Positions 8,718 to 19,027 of a stretch of DNA of 64,000 nucleotides are shown one piece after another (position 1 is the first letter of the stretch; every line of letters starts with the position of its first letter). The translations under genes were made by a program, and so were the position numbers. The notes below the pieces were generated by a model. It saw nothing but the letters and a program-made list of their open reading frames with translations, made no database searches and had not been told where the DNA came from. Location of the stretch: the NCBI RefSeq assembly GCF_900119165.1, contig NZ_FPJG01000006.1:2418001-2482000 (forward strand), in the 5' to 3' direction. This DNA is from Amycolatopsis australiensis. Lineage in GTDB: Bacteria; Actinomycetota; Actinomycetes; Mycobacteriales; Pseudonocardiaceae.

Positions 8718-10268
8718 TCAGCTCCAGCGCAGCGCGACCAGCTGGGTGAGCAGCGCCAGCCGGACGTCGGGGTCGTCGAGGTCCAGCGGCACCAGCTCGA
8801 GGAGCTTGCGCATCCGGTACCGCAGCGTGTTGGGGTGGATCCGCAGCTCGCGCGCCGCCGCGCGCGGGTCGCCGGGGTGCCGCAGCCACTCGTAGAGCGT
8901 CTCGACGTACCCGGCCTTGCCCGACTCGTCGTGGGCGCGCAGCGCACCGAGCGGGCCGAGCTCCGCGACCTTCGCCGCGGCCGCCGCCGTCGCGCCGCGG
9001 TGCAGCGTCAGCGCCGTCCAGGCTTCGTCGAAGGCGATCACGCGCTCGGCGACGAGCTCGGCGCGCAGCAGGCCGAGCGCTTCGTCGGCCTGCAGCCGCG
9101 ACGCCGAGAGGTCGCCGATCTCGCCGGGCGCGCCGGCCGCCGCCCGCGGGGCGCCGCCGCGCCGCGACGCGGGCTGCGCGGCCAGCGCCTGCCGCAGCTC
9201 GGCCCAGCCGCCGGGACCCGGCCGGTCCGGCACGACCGCGTAGAGCAGGCCGGCCAGCTCGGTCGTCACCGGGCGGCGCCCGATGCCCTGCGAAATCCGT
9301 TCGAGCAGGGCGAGCCGCAGGCCTTCGGCGTCGCGGCCGTCGCCGCCGGTGACCTCGATGACGACCACCCGGTGCGGCTCGTCCGACAGGTCGAGCTCGG
9401 CCATCGCCTTCCGCGGGTTCGCCCGGCCTTCGAGCACCGCGCGCAGCAGCTCGGCCGACGCGCGGCGCTGCGCGTCGGTGTGCGCGCGGCGCCGCAGCAG
9501 GTGCAGCGCGACGACCGGGGCGGCGTCGGCGAAGGCGGCGGCGCGCTCGTCGGACACCGGCCCGGCGACCACGGCCCACATCGACCCGAGCAGCTCGCCG
9601 CCCATCCGGATCGGCACGATCAGCCGCGGCAGCGTGCCGTCGCGCTGGGCGGGGACGAAGATCGTCTGCCGCCCGCGCGACAGCTCGCGGAACACCCCGC
9701 GCGAGCGGAACCGCGCGAGGACGTCGTCCGGGATCCGGCGGCCCATGATCGTGGCCACCCGCGCGGGGTCGGTGAGGTCCTGGCGCGCGGAGTAGGCGAG
9801 CACGCGCGAGTTGGTGTCCTCGATCGTCACCGGCGCGTCGACCACGGCCGCGACGGCGTCGGCGAGCCGGAACAGGTCCCCGGAGCCGGGGTCGAGGTCC
9901 TCGGACTCGTCGGCGAAGGCGTCGAGGACGGTGCGCAGCAGCCACACGAGCTGAGCCCACGACGTCGCGGCGTGCACCTGGACGAGCGCGATCCCGCTGG
10001 CCTTCGCGGCCCGCTTCACGGCGGGCTTCGCGGCGAGCGGCGGCTTCAGCAGCACGGCGGCGGCGCCCTGCTCGGCACTCTGCTTGACCAGCCGGGCCGC
10101 GTCCTCGGGCCCGGTCGTGGCGACGCCGAGCACGAGGTCGCCGGCCGCGACGGCGCCGCCGGGCTCGGCGATCACGACGTCGGCGACCGCGGGGGAGTCC
10201 TCGGGCACCTGGAGCGCGTGGAGCAGCGTCGGCCCCACCCGGTCGACCACGCTGCGCACCGAGACCAC
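8718..10268 (-). CDS. PucR/CdaR family transcriptional regulator
   Basis: 516 residues. The C-terminal HTH_30 motif (RAAARELRIHPNTLRYRMRKLLEL, about 465-490) is the PucR/CdaR DNA-binding signature; before it lies a GGDEF-like linker domain and a GAF-like region (about 135-270). The N-terminal about 110 residues hold an Ala-rich PucR-type sensing region. Transcribed 45 bases behind the FAD monooxygenase on the same strand, so it may be co-transcribed and respond to a related aromatic or nitrogen compound; the ligand cannot be read. GTG start at 10268 is the longest consistent frame. Confidence 0.85.
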   Translation of the reverse strand: MVSVRSVVDRVGPTLLHALQVPEDSPAVADVVIAEPGGAVAAGDLVLGVATTGPEDAARLVKQSAEQGAAAVLLKPPLAAKPAVKRAAKASGIALVQVHAATSWAQLVWLLRTVLDAFADESEDLDPGSGDLFRLADAVAAVVDAPVTIEDTNSRVLAYSARQDLTDPARVATIMGRRIPDDVLARFRSRGVFRELSRGRQTIFVPAQRDGTLPRLIVPIRMGGELLGSMWAVVAGPVSDERAAAFADAAPVVALHLLRRRAHTDAQRRASAELLRAVLEGRANPRKAMAELDLSDEPHRVVVIEVTGGDGRDAEGLRLALLERISQGIGRRPVTTELAGLLYAVVPDRPGPGGWAELRQALAAQPASRRGGAPRAAAGAPGEIGDLSASRLQADEALGLLRAELVAERVIAFDEAWTALTLHRGATAAAAAKVAELGPLGALRAHDESGKAGYVETLYEWLRHPGDPRAAARELRIHPNTLRYRMRKLLELVPLDLDDPDVRLALLTQLVALRWS

Positions 10269-10313
10269 CCGGTCATTCTCGCCGAGGAAGCGGTGGCCCG
10301 CCCGGCAGGCCGC

Positions 10314-11852
10314 CTAGCGCGACAGCACCGCGTCCAGGACCTGCCGCAGCGTGCCCGCCGGGTCCTCGACCGGCTCCTTCGCCCGCCACGCGACGACGCC
10401 GTCCGGGCGCACGAGCGACGCGCCGCCCTTCGCCAGGCCGTAGCGCGACGCGAACACGTCGTCGTCGACGACGTGGCAGTCGACGCGGAGGCCGGCCGAG
10501 GCCGCGGCCGGTTCCCAGCGCGACCCGTCGCCCGCGCAGAGCAGCACCCACGAGTGGCCCAGGAGGTCCACAGTGGACGCCAGACCCGGTGCCCGGAAGC
10601 CGGGCCGCCCGGTGGGCGCGTGGACGTCCTCGACGCGCTCGCCGTCGTCCGGCTCCTCCGCCAGCACCGCGGTCGAGCGGTAGCGGAAGCCGAGGGCGAT
10701 GCCCAGCGGGTCCTCCGCCTTCGTGATCCCCGAGACGTCGAGGCCGGGGTGCATCCGCTGCTTCATGTTGTGCAGCGACGTGTCGACGACCATCCGCGCG
10801 TACGGCCGCCGCTCGGCTTCGTAGGTGTCCAGCAGCGCGTCGCCCGCTTCGCCGCGCAGTACCGCGGCGAGCTTCCACGCGATGTCCGCGCCGTCGCCGA
10901 TCGCCGTGTTGCCGCCCATCCCGCCCGTCGGCGGCGTCACCTTCGCCGCGTCGCCGACCAGGAAGACCCGGCCGCTGCGGAAGCGGTCCGCCAGGCGCGC
11001 GGCCACCTCCCACGAACCGGTCCAGACGATCTCCGGGCGCAGGTCCGGCAGGTCGGTGGCGGCACGGATCATCGCCACCAGCCGGTCGTGATCGAAGTCG
11101 GCCGGGGTTTCGCCCTTCTCCGGGAAGTAGTCCGGCGCGAAGACGTACCGGTTCGGCACGTCGGTGTTGACGAACCCGGCGGTGAAGTCGCCGTGCTGCA
11201 GGTAGAACAGGTCGGTCACGCCGGGCTGCACGCGATCGCCGAGGTCGGCGTCGAACACCACGCCGAGGCAGTGGCTCAGCGCGTCCATCCCGGTGGTGCC
11301 GATGCCCAGCCGCTGCCGGACGCCGCTGCGCCCGCCGTCGGCCGCGACGACGTAGTCCGCGCGCACCACAGACCGCTCGCCGGTGTCGCGGTGCCGCAGC
11401 GTCGCGGTGACGCCGTCCGCGTCCTGTTCGAGATCGACCAGTTCGGTGCGGAACCGGACGCGCGCGCCGGCCTTCTCCGCGTGCGCCAGCATGATCGGCT
11501 CGACGACGTCCTGCCCGGCCATGCCGGCGGGCAGTGTCGTCGTGGCCGAGACGTCGAACTCGCTGCCGTCCTCCACCAGCCGGTGCAGGACGCGGCCCGC
11601 CAGGCTGGTCGCGACGGTGATCCGCAGGCCCTGCGAAGCCCGTGGGCTCACCGCGAGGACCTCCCGGTCGATTCCCGCCCAGTGGAACAACTCCATCGTG
11701 CGCCAGTTCTGCCCCGCGGCCCTCGGGTGGATCGACGTCCCCGCGTGCCGCTCGACCGTCAGCACCTCCACACCCGCCTGCGCCAGGAACAGCGACGCCG
11801 ACAATCCGCCCAGCCCGGCTCCCACGACCAGGACCTGCACCCGCTCCGTCAT
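10314..11852 (-). CDS. FAD-dependent aromatic monooxygenase (PheA/TetX-like)
   Basis: 512 residues, group A flavoprotein hydroxylase. FAD motif VVGAGLGGLSASLFLAQAG (GXGXXG) at about 10-28, DG motif YVVAADGGRSGVRQ near 165, and GD motif VFLVGDAAKVTPPTGG near 285. The C-terminal 130 residues resemble the thioredoxin-like domain of phenol hydroxylases and polyketide hydroxylases such as aklavinone-11-hydroxylase. ATG 11852 is chosen because GGAGGT stands four bases upstream. Divergent from metY, with a palindrome in the shared upstream region. Substrate unknown: an aromatic pollutant or polyketide. Confidence 0.86.
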   Translation of the reverse strand: MTERVQVLVVGAGLGGLSASLFLAQAGVEVLTVERHAGTSIHPRAAGQNWRTMELFHWAGIDREVLAVSPRASQGLRITVATSLAGRVLHRLVEDGSEFDVSATTTLPAGMAGQDVVEPIMLAHAEKAGARVRFRTELVDLEQDADGVTATLRHRDTGERSVVRADYVVAADGGRSGVRQRLGIGTTGMDALSHCLGVVFDADLGDRVQPGVTDLFYLQHGDFTAGFVNTDVPNRYVFAPDYFPEKGETPADFDHDRLVAMIRAATDLPDLRPEIVWTGSWEVAARLADRFRSGRVFLVGDAAKVTPPTGGMGGNTAIGDGADIAWKLAAVLRGEAGDALLDTYEAERRPYARMVVDTSLHNMKQRMHPGLDVSGITKAEDPLGIALGFRYRSTAVLAEEPDDGERVEDVHAPTGRPGFRAPGLASTVDLLGHSWVLLCAGDGSRWEPAAASAGLRVDCHVVDDDVFASRYGLAKGGASLVRPDGVVAWRAKEPVEDPAGTLRQVLDAVLSR

Positions 11853-11885
11853 GACTACCTCCATGCCTGTGAATCTCCCTGTATG

Positions 11886-11908
11886 AATATCTTAGACAGA
11901 GAGATATT
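11886..11908. promoter_or_regulatory. Palindromic operator between monooxygenase and metY
   Basis: Arms AATATCT (11886-11892) and AGATATT (11902-11908) form a perfect 7-bp inverted repeat with a 9-base centre, in an AT-rich patch 34 bases before the monooxygenase start. Shape fits a MarR/TetR-type dimer site; no such regulator gene is adjacent. Confidence 0.5.
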
Positions 11909-12018
11909 TGTTTGGCAAGGAGGCTGGTCTCTCAAGTCGTGGGAACGGTTGGGTGCCCCGTCCGGCCCACGTAGCTTCGACCGCGGACGATCCCCCTTGA
12001 GCCGCAAGGAGAAACCGA

Positions 12019-13329
12019 ATGAGCGCGGACGACACCTCGGCGTGGTCCTTCGAGACCAAGCAGATCCACGCGGGCGCCGCGCCGGATCCCGCGACAGGCG
12101 CGCGGGCGACGCCGATCTACCAGACGACGTCGTACGTCTTCCGCGACAGCCAGCACGGCGCCGACCTGTTCAGCCTCGCCGAGCCCGGCAACATCTACAC
12201 GCGGATCATGAACCCGACCCAGGACGTCCTCGAGCAGCGCGTCGCCGCGCTCGAAGGCGGTGTCGCGGCATTGGCGTTCGCCTCCGGCTCGGCGGCGACC
12301 ACGGCCGCCATCCTGAACCTCGCGGGCGCGGGCGACCACTTCGTCTCCAGCCCGTCGCTCTACGGCGGGACGTACAACCTCTTCCACTACACGCTGCCGA
12401 AGCTCGGCGTCGAGGTCACCTTCATCGAGGACCAGGACGACCTCGAACAGTGGCGCGCCGCCGTCCGGCCGAACACGAAGTTCTTCTTCGCCGAGACGCT
12501 GGCCAACCCGGGCAGCAACGTCCTCGACATCCGCGCGGTCGCCGACGTCGCGCACGAAGCCGGCGTCCCGCTGCTGGTCGACAACACGATCCCGACGCCG
12601 TACCTGGTTCGCCCGATCGAGCACGGCGCCGACGTCGTCATCCACTCGGCCACCAAGTACCTCGGCGGCCACGGCACGACGATCGCCGGCGTGCTGGTCG
12701 ACGGCGGCACGTTCGACTTCGGCAAGGACCCCGCGCGGTTCCCGGGCTTCACCGAGCCGGACCCGAGCTACCACGGCCTGAAGTACTGGGAGGCGCTCGG
12801 CCCGGGCGCGTACGCGGCGAAGGCGCGCGTCCAGCTGCTGCGCGACACCGGCGCGGCCATCGCGCCGCTCAACAGCTTCCTGATCCTGCAGGGCATCGAG
12901 ACGCTGTCGCTGCGCATCGAGCGGCACGTGCAGAACGCGCAGGCGCTCGCCGAATGGCTCGAGCAGCGTGACGAGGTCGAGAAGGTGTACTACGCCGGCC
13001 TGCCGTCGAGCCCCTACCACCAGGCCGCGCAGAAGTACCTGCCGCGCGGCGCGGGCGCGGTGCTCTCGTTCGACCTGCGCGGCGGCGTCGAGGCGGGCCG
13101 GAAGTTCGTCGACGGCACCGAGCTGCACAGCCAGCTGGTGAACCTCGGCGATGTCCGCAGCCTGATCGTGCACCCGGCCTCGACCACGCACAGCCAGCTC
13201 ACCCCGGAGGAGCAGCTGGCCAGCGGCGTCACGCCGGGCCTGGTCCGGCTCGCCGTGGGGCTGGAGGGCATCGAGGACCTCAAGGCCGACCTGGAGGCCG
13301 GATTCCGGGCGGCCAAGGCCGCACTGTGA
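12019..13329 (+). CDS. metY: O-acetylhomoserine sulfhydrylase
   Basis: 436-residue PLP enzyme of the Cys/Met metabolism family, the length typical of O-acetylhomoserine sulfhydrylase (O-acetylhomoserine + sulfide to homocysteine + acetate). The PLP lysine lies in HSATKYLGGHG (about residue 212), with the family blocks GNIYTRIMNPT and FASGSAATTAA before it. RBS AAGGAG eight bases before the ATG. The stop overlaps the start of metX (GTGA), so the pair makes and uses O-acetylhomoserine in one coupled operon. Confidence 0.95.
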   Translation: MSADDTSAWSFETKQIHAGAAPDPATGARATPIYQTTSYVFRDSQHGADLFSLAEPGNIYTRIMNPTQDVLEQRVAALEGGVAALAFASGSAATTAAILNLAGAGDHFVSSPSLYGGTYNLFHYTLPKLGVEVTFIEDQDDLEQWRAAVRPNTKFFFAETLANPGSNVLDIRAVADVAHEAGVPLLVDNTIPTPYLVRPIEHGADVVIHSATKYLGGHGTTIAGVLVDGGTFDFGKDPARFPGFTEPDPSYHGLKYWEALGPGAYAAKARVQLLRDTGAAIAPLNSFLILQGIETLSLRIERHVQNAQALAEWLEQRDEVEKVYYAGLPSSPYHQAAQKYLPRGAGAVLSFDLRGGVEAGRKFVDGTELHSQLVNLGDVRSLIVHPASTTHSQLTPEEQLASGVTPGLVRLAVGLEGIEDLKADLEAGFRAAKAAL

Positions 13330-14444
13330 CGGCTGCGCCCGTCACCGGCGCCTGGCGGGCCGGCGACCCGCCGGGCCGCCGGAAGTTCGTCACCGGCCCC
13401 GGCGCGCTCGCGCTGGAGGCCGGTGGCGTGCTGCCGTCGTTCACTCTTGCGTATGAAACCTGGGGGACGCTGAACTCCGACGCGTCCAACGCGGTCCTCG
13501 TCGAGCACGCGCTGACCGGCGACAGCCACGCGGCCGGACCCGCCGGACCCGGGCACCCCGGCCCCGGCTGGTGGGACGGCCTGATCGGGCCGGGGAAGGC
13601 GCTGGACACCGGCGAATTCTTCGTCGTGGTCCCGAACGTGCTCGGCGGGTGCCAGGGATCCACCGGGCCGTCGTCGCCCCATCCGGACGGACGCCCGTGG
13701 GGCAGCCGGTTTCCCGTGGTGACGGTCCGGGACCAGGTGGCCGCCGAAGCGGCGCTGGCCGACGCGCTCGGGATCTCCCGCTGGGCGGCCGTGCTCGGCG
13801 GGTCCATGGGAGGCATGCGGGCGCTGGAGTGGGCGGTGTCGCTGCCCTCGCGGGTGGCGTCGGTGCTGGTGCTCGCCTCGACGGCGCGGGCGTCGGCCGA
13901 GCAGATCGCCTGGGCGTCACCGCAGCTGCACGCGATCCGCAGCGACCCGGACTTCCACGGCGGCGACTACTACTCGGCGACGGCGGGCCCCCACCGCGGG
14001 CTGGGCATCGCCCGGCGGATCGCGCACGTCACCTACCGCAGCGAGCCCGAGCTGGCCCAGCGGTTCGGCCGGGCGTACCAGGGCGCGGAAGACCCGCTGC
14101 GCGGCGGCCGGTTCGCCGTGGAGTCCTATTTGGACCACCACGCCGCCAAGCTCGTCCACCGGTTCGACGCGAACAGCTACCTGGTGCTGACCGAGTCGAT
14201 GAACACCCACGACGTCGGCCGCGACCGCGGCGGCGTGGCGGCGGCCCTGCGCCGGGTGACGGCGCGCGCGGTGATCGCCGGCGTGGACAGCGACCGGCTC
14301 TACCCGCTGTACCAGTCGGCGGAGATCGCCGCGGGAATCCCCGGCGCGCCGGAGCCTTCGGTCGTGTCGTCGCCGTACGGGCACGACTCGTTCCTCATCG
14401 AGACCGGCCAGATCTCGGCGCTGGTGAAGGGCCTGCTGGGCTAG
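13326..14444 (+). CDS. metX: Homoserine O-acetyltransferase
   Basis: 372-residue alpha/beta hydrolase-fold acetyltransferase (acetyl-CoA + L-homoserine to O-acetylhomoserine). The nucleophile elbow GGSMGGMRALEW, the oxyanion block HALTGDSH, and catalytic Asp (GVDSDRLYP) and His (YGHDSFLIE) are all visible. The GTG start overlaps the metY TGA by four bases and has no separate RBS, so it is translated by coupling. Together with metY it supplies homocysteine for methionine. Confidence 0.95.
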   Translation: MTAAPVTGAWRAGDPPGRRKFVTGPGALALEAGGVLPSFTLAYETWGTLNSDASNAVLVEHALTGDSHAAGPAGPGHPGPGWWDGLIGPGKALDTGEFFVVVPNVLGGCQGSTGPSSPHPDGRPWGSRFPVVTVRDQVAAEAALADALGISRWAAVLGGSMGGMRALEWAVSLPSRVASVLVLASTARASAEQIAWASPQLHAIRSDPDFHGGDYYSATAGPHRGLGIARRIAHVTYRSEPELAQRFGRAYQGAEDPLRGGRFAVESYLDHHAAKLVHRFDANSYLVLTESMNTHDVGRDRGGVAAALRRVTARAVIAGVDSDRLYPLYQSAEIAAGIPGAPEPSVVSSPYGHDSFLIETGQISALVKGLLG

Positions 14445-14519
14445 TACGTCCCCGGACGTACGAACGCGAGCCGCCTCGCGGCGGACGACCGGGCCGCCCC
14501 GCCGCGAAATCATCGCCGC

Positions 14520-15143
14520 ATGCGGAAACCAGCGTGGCTGCTCGTCGTCGCGATCGGGTTCGCGGCGGTGCTCACGTACCCCTACCTGGGCCTCGACATC
14601 GCCGACAGCCGCCTCCCGGTGCGCGGCGGCCTGCAGTACGCGGTGCTCGTGACGCACATCTTCACCGCCGCCGTGGCGCTCGTGCTCGGGCCCCTGCAGT
14701 TCATGCCGAAGGTGCGAGCGAGACGGCGGCTGCACCGGACGCTCGGCCGGATCTACCTCCTCGCCGGCGTCCTGCCGGCGGCGGTGGCCACGGTCCCGGT
14801 CGCGCTGTGGTCAGGCCGCCTCCTGACGCAGATCAGCCTGACCACCGCGGCCGTCCTGTGGCTGGTCACCGGCGTCCTCGCGTACCGGGCGGCGCGCCGG
14901 CGTGACTTCGCCGCGCACCGGGCGTGGATGCTGCGCAACTACGCGCTGACGTTCCTCGCCGTCACTTCGCGCATCCTGGTGCCGGTGCTCCTGCTGGCCC
15001 AGCTGCCCTTCGGCCGAGTCGACCCGGCGAGCGCGCTCACGCTGATCCCGGCCGGGCAGACACTGGGCTGGCTGGTCAACCTGGCGGTGGTGGAAGTGCT
15101 CATCCGGCGACGCGGGCGGCCTGTGCCGCCTTCCCCGGCCTAG
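14520..15143 (+). CDS. DUF2306-type membrane protein
   Basis: 207 residues, about six hydrophobic segments. Conserved DUF2306 features are visible: RLHRTLGRIYLLAG near residue 73 and FAAHRAWMLRNYALTF near 130, with charged His/Arg inside the membrane region. Function of the family is not established. ATG 14520, 75 bases after metX on the same strand but without clear RBS; it may be a read-through gene or independent. Confidence 0.75.
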   Translation: MRKPAWLLVVAIGFAAVLTYPYLGLDIADSRLPVRGGLQYAVLVTHIFTAAVALVLGPLQFMPKVRARRRLHRTLGRIYLLAGVLPAAVATVPVALWSGRLLTQISLTTAAVLWLVTGVLAYRAARRRDFAAHRAWMLRNYALTFLAVTSRILVPVLLLAQLPFGRVDPASALTLIPAGQTLGWLVNLAVVEVLIRRRGRPVPPSPA

Positions 15144-15173
15144 CCGAGCAGCCGAAGCGGGCTCGGGCCGGGA

Positions 15174-15674
15174 TCAGTCCGAGACGGCTTCCGAGATCCA
15201 CGGCGCCACCGGCAGGTCGCGGTCCAGGCACTCCACCGACAGCCGGATCGTCCAGCGCAGCGCCTGCAGCACCAGGCTGTCGACCTCGTCCGGCGCCGCG
15301 TTCGCCAGGGCGATCTCGACCTGCTCCTGCGCCGCCTCCGTGTTGCCGTGGACCTCCGCCAGCAGCGTCCGGACCGCCGTCCGCACCGGCGGGTCGGCCT
15401 GGTCGATCGAGACCTCTTCGCCGTCTTCGTCGAAGACCTGGACCTTGACCGGCGCGCTGCCGCCGTCGCCGAGGGTGGCGACCATCGCGCTGCACTCCCC
15501 GAACAGCAGCAGCATCAACGCCTTCGTCTCGTCCGCGCGGGCCTGCGGTTCGACGGCCGTCGGCGCGACCTCGACGAGGGCTTCGGCGTCGTCACCGAGG
15601 CTCAGCGCGGTCAGCGCGCGCTGAGCCTTCTCGACGAGCTCCTGCTCGTTCCAGTCCGCATCCACGTGCCCCAT
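15174..15674 (-). CDS. Hypothetical acidic cytosolic protein
   Basis: 166 residues beginning MGHVDADWNEQELVEKAQ, strongly acidic, no signal or membrane segment. Not recognised as a known family. The start at ATG 15674 is chosen because sequence upstream (to an in-frame start 37 codons earlier) reads as non-coding Arg/Pro-rich shadow. Convergent with the DUF2306 gene and transcribed away from the TetR gene side, on the same strand as it. Confidence 0.65.
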   Translation of the reverse strand: MGHVDADWNEQELVEKAQRALTALSLGDDAEALVEVAPTAVEPQARADETKALMLLLFGECSAMVATLGDGGSAPVKVQVFDEDGEEVSIDQADPPVRTAVRTLLAEVHGNTEAAQEQVEIALANAAPDEVDSLVLQALRWTIRLSVECLDRDLPVAPWISEAVSD

Positions 15675-15720
15675 CAAACACCAGCGACGGCGCTCGTGGG
15701 GATACCTTGATCCGGGTCGG

Positions 15721-16311
15721 TCATCCGGCGGCGCGGAGGGCACCCAGCGCGAGCCGGGCGAGCAGTTCGGCGAGTTCGCTGTCACCGAGATGGCGGTTGT
15801 ACGGCGTCGAGTTGATCAGCCCGAACACGGCGTGCGCCGCCGACCGGGCCTCCAGTTCTCCCAGGCCGGGGACCGCTTCGCGGATCACGCGCACCCACAC
15901 CTCGACGTACTGGCGCTGCAGCGCGCGAACCTGCTTGCGGTCGGCGTCGGTGAGGTTCGCGAGGTTCCGCTCCTGAACGGTGATCAACGACGGATGGTTG
16001 AGCGCGAAGCCGACGTGGAACGCCACGAGCCCGGCCAGCCTGTTGTCCGCATCGCCCGGCCGGGCCGCCCACCGCCTGCCGCCGTCGAGCAGGTAGCGGC
16101 TGATCGAGTTCAGCATCTCGCCGAGGATGGCGTCCTTGCTGCGGAAGTGGCGGTAGAGCGCGGGGCCGGAGATGCCGACCGCGGCGCCGATGTCGTCGAT
16201 GCCGACGCCGTGGAACCCGTGGTGGGCGAACAGCTCGGCGGCCGCGGCCAGGATCTGCTCGCGTCTGTTCGCCTTCTCGCCGTTCACCAGGGGTGTGGGG
16301 TTGGCCGCCAT
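15721..16311 (-). CDS. TetR family repressor, BkaR-like
   Basis: 196 residues. TetR_N helix-turn-helix at about 16-62 (FHGVGIDDIGAAVGISGPALYRHF), followed by an all-helical ligand domain. The same perfect palindrome GTTAGCG-NN-CGCTAAC is found over this gene's own -35 region and upstream of the carboxylase operon at 17409, so autoregulation and control of that operon are likely. In mycobacteria the TetR repressor BkaR (Rv2506) lies next to the equivalent accD1-accA1-fadE19 branched-chain degradation genes; this is the probable counterpart. Ligand probably an acyl-CoA or branched-chain metabolite. Confidence 0.85.
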   Translation of the reverse strand: MAANPTPLVNGEKANRREQILAAAAELFAHHGFHGVGIDDIGAAVGISGPALYRHFRSKDAILGEMLNSISRYLLDGGRRWAARPGDADNRLAGLVAFHVGFALNHPSLITVQERNLANLTDADRKQVRALQRQYVEVWVRVIREAVPGLGELEARSAAHAVFGLINSTPYNRHLGDSELAELLARLALGALRAAG

Positions 16312-16317
16312 CCGGCC

Positions 16318-16348
16318 ATATTAGAGCGGGAAGTTAGCGACCGCTAAC
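16318..16348 (-). promoter_or_regulatory. Leaderless promoter and operator of the TetR gene
   Basis: TAATAT (-10, 16318-16323) lies six bases before the ATG, giving a leaderless message. The perfect palindrome GTTAGCGACCGCTAAC at 16333-16348 covers the expected -35 position, so bound repressor would block RNA polymerase. Confidence 0.7.
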
Positions 16349-16464
16349 ACCGTTCCCGTCTTCCGGCGTGAGCCGAGTGGGTTACCTACAGGTAGCTAGG
16401 GGTTCCTTGTGGGGCTTCCACCTGGTGTGCTTTCCAGGTCGGCTCTGTCACAAAGGAGTGGCCC

Positions 16465-17277
16465 ATGGGGGTTCCGATCCGTCTGTCGCGACGGTTGCTA
16501 GTGAGGTTGAGCACGGCTCTCGGGGCCGTCGTCCTGTCCACTCTCGGCGTCACGGGCCTCGCCCAGGCCGCCGGGACCGTCTACGCCGCACTCGGCGACT
16601 CCTACTCCTCCGGGGTCGGGGCCGGCAGCTACGGCAGTTCCGGGAGCTGCTACCGCAGCTCCAACGCCTACCCGCAACTGTGGGCCAACGCGCACAGCGG
16701 CACGTCGTTCAGCTTCCTGGCCTGCTCCGGCGCCCGCACGGGCGACGTGATCAACCAGGCGAACTCCATCCCCTCCAACGCGACCCTGGTCACGGTCACC
16801 GTGGGCGGCAACGACGCCGGCTTCAGCGACGTGATCCAGACCTGCACCCTCGGCAGCGACACGGACTGCACCAACCGCGTCAACACCGCCAAGACCTACG
16901 TCAACAACACCCTGCCCCCGCTGCTGACCAACACCTACAACGCGATCAAGGCGAAGGCACCCGGTGCGCGCCTCGTCGTCCTGTCCTACCCGCGCTTCTA
17001 CACCGTTCCCGGCTCCTGCTGGGTCGGGTTGAGCGACACCAAGCGCTCGGCGATCAACTCCGGCGCCGACACCCTGGCGTCGGTCATCCAGCAGCGCGCG
17101 TCGGCCGCCGGGGCGACGTTCGTCGACGTGCGGCCGGCGTTCGTCGGGCACAACATCTGCTCGTCGGCCGACGACTACCTGCACAGCCTGACCTGGCCGG
17201 TGATCGAGTCGTACCACCCGACGGTGGCCGGCCAGTCCGGCGGCTACTACGCCCCGCTCCGGGGCGCGATCGGCTGA
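16465..17277 (+). CDS. Secreted SGNH/GDSL esterase-lipase
   Basis: 270 residues with a Sec signal peptide (RRLLVRLS..., cleavage near AQAA-GTV). All four SGNH blocks are present: Ser in ALGDSYSSGVGAG, Gly in ACSGARTGDV, Asn in TVGGNDAGF and Asp/His in ESYHPTVAGQ. Cys pairs (GSC/LAC, TC..DC, SC/IC) match the three disulfides of Streptomyces-type secreted lipases. RBS AAAGGAG seven bases before ATG 16465. An imperfect palindrome TACCTACAGGTA lies upstream at 16383-16394. Acts outside the cell on lipid esters, perhaps feeding the beta-oxidation genes nearby. Confidence 0.9.
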   Translation: MGVPIRLSRRLLVRLSTALGAVVLSTLGVTGLAQAAGTVYAALGDSYSSGVGAGSYGSSGSCYRSSNAYPQLWANAHSGTSFSFLACSGARTGDVINQANSIPSNATLVTVTVGGNDAGFSDVIQTCTLGSDTDCTNRVNTAKTYVNNTLPPLLTNTYNAIKAKAPGARLVVLSYPRFYTVPGSCWVGLSDTKRSAINSGADTLASVIQQRASAAGATFVDVRPAFVGHNICSSADDYLHSLTWPVIESYHPTVAGQSGGYYAPLRGAIG

Positions 17278-17293
17278 CGCCGCGATCGCACGG

Positions 17294-17321
17294 AGGCCAT
17301 CCCGGTCCGCCGGGGTGGCCT
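17294..17321 (+). terminator. Terminator after the SGNH esterase
   Basis: Stem AGGCCATCCC / GGGGTGGCCT (one G-T pair) with an 8-base loop, followed by TCTCGG. Confidence 0.55.
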
Positions 17322-17351
17322 TCTCGGCCTTCCGGCCCACTGGACACCCCG

Positions 17352-17395
17352 GTTAGCGGTCGCTAACATCGGAGCGGAGGTTAACGCCTGCTAAC
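17352..17395 (+). promoter_or_regulatory. Double operator of the carboxylase operon
   Basis: A perfect palindrome GTTAGCGGTCGCTAAC (17352-17367) and a degenerate second copy GTTAACGCCTGCTAAC (17380-17395) lie just upstream of accD1. The second copy contains a possible -10 (TAACTT). The first is identical in arms to the site in front of the TetR gene at 16311. Confidence 0.75.
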
Positions 17396-17408
17396 TTCGA
17401 GGGAGCCC

Positions 17409-19022
<1,614 letters not shown>

Positions 19023-19027
19023 GGCAG

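Noticed and set aside
11910..12018. SAM-IV-like riboswitch in front of metY
   Set aside because: A GGGTGCCCCG stretch recalls part of the SAM-IV consensus, but the 5' GGTCATGAGTG-type helix and the CCGGCTTGC...GGCAACCC core are missing.
8835..12971. 1378-codon plus-strand open frame
   Set aside because: It is the GC-rich antisense shadow of the PucR and monooxygenase genes and runs on into metY out of frame; Arg/His/Pro-rich with no motif.
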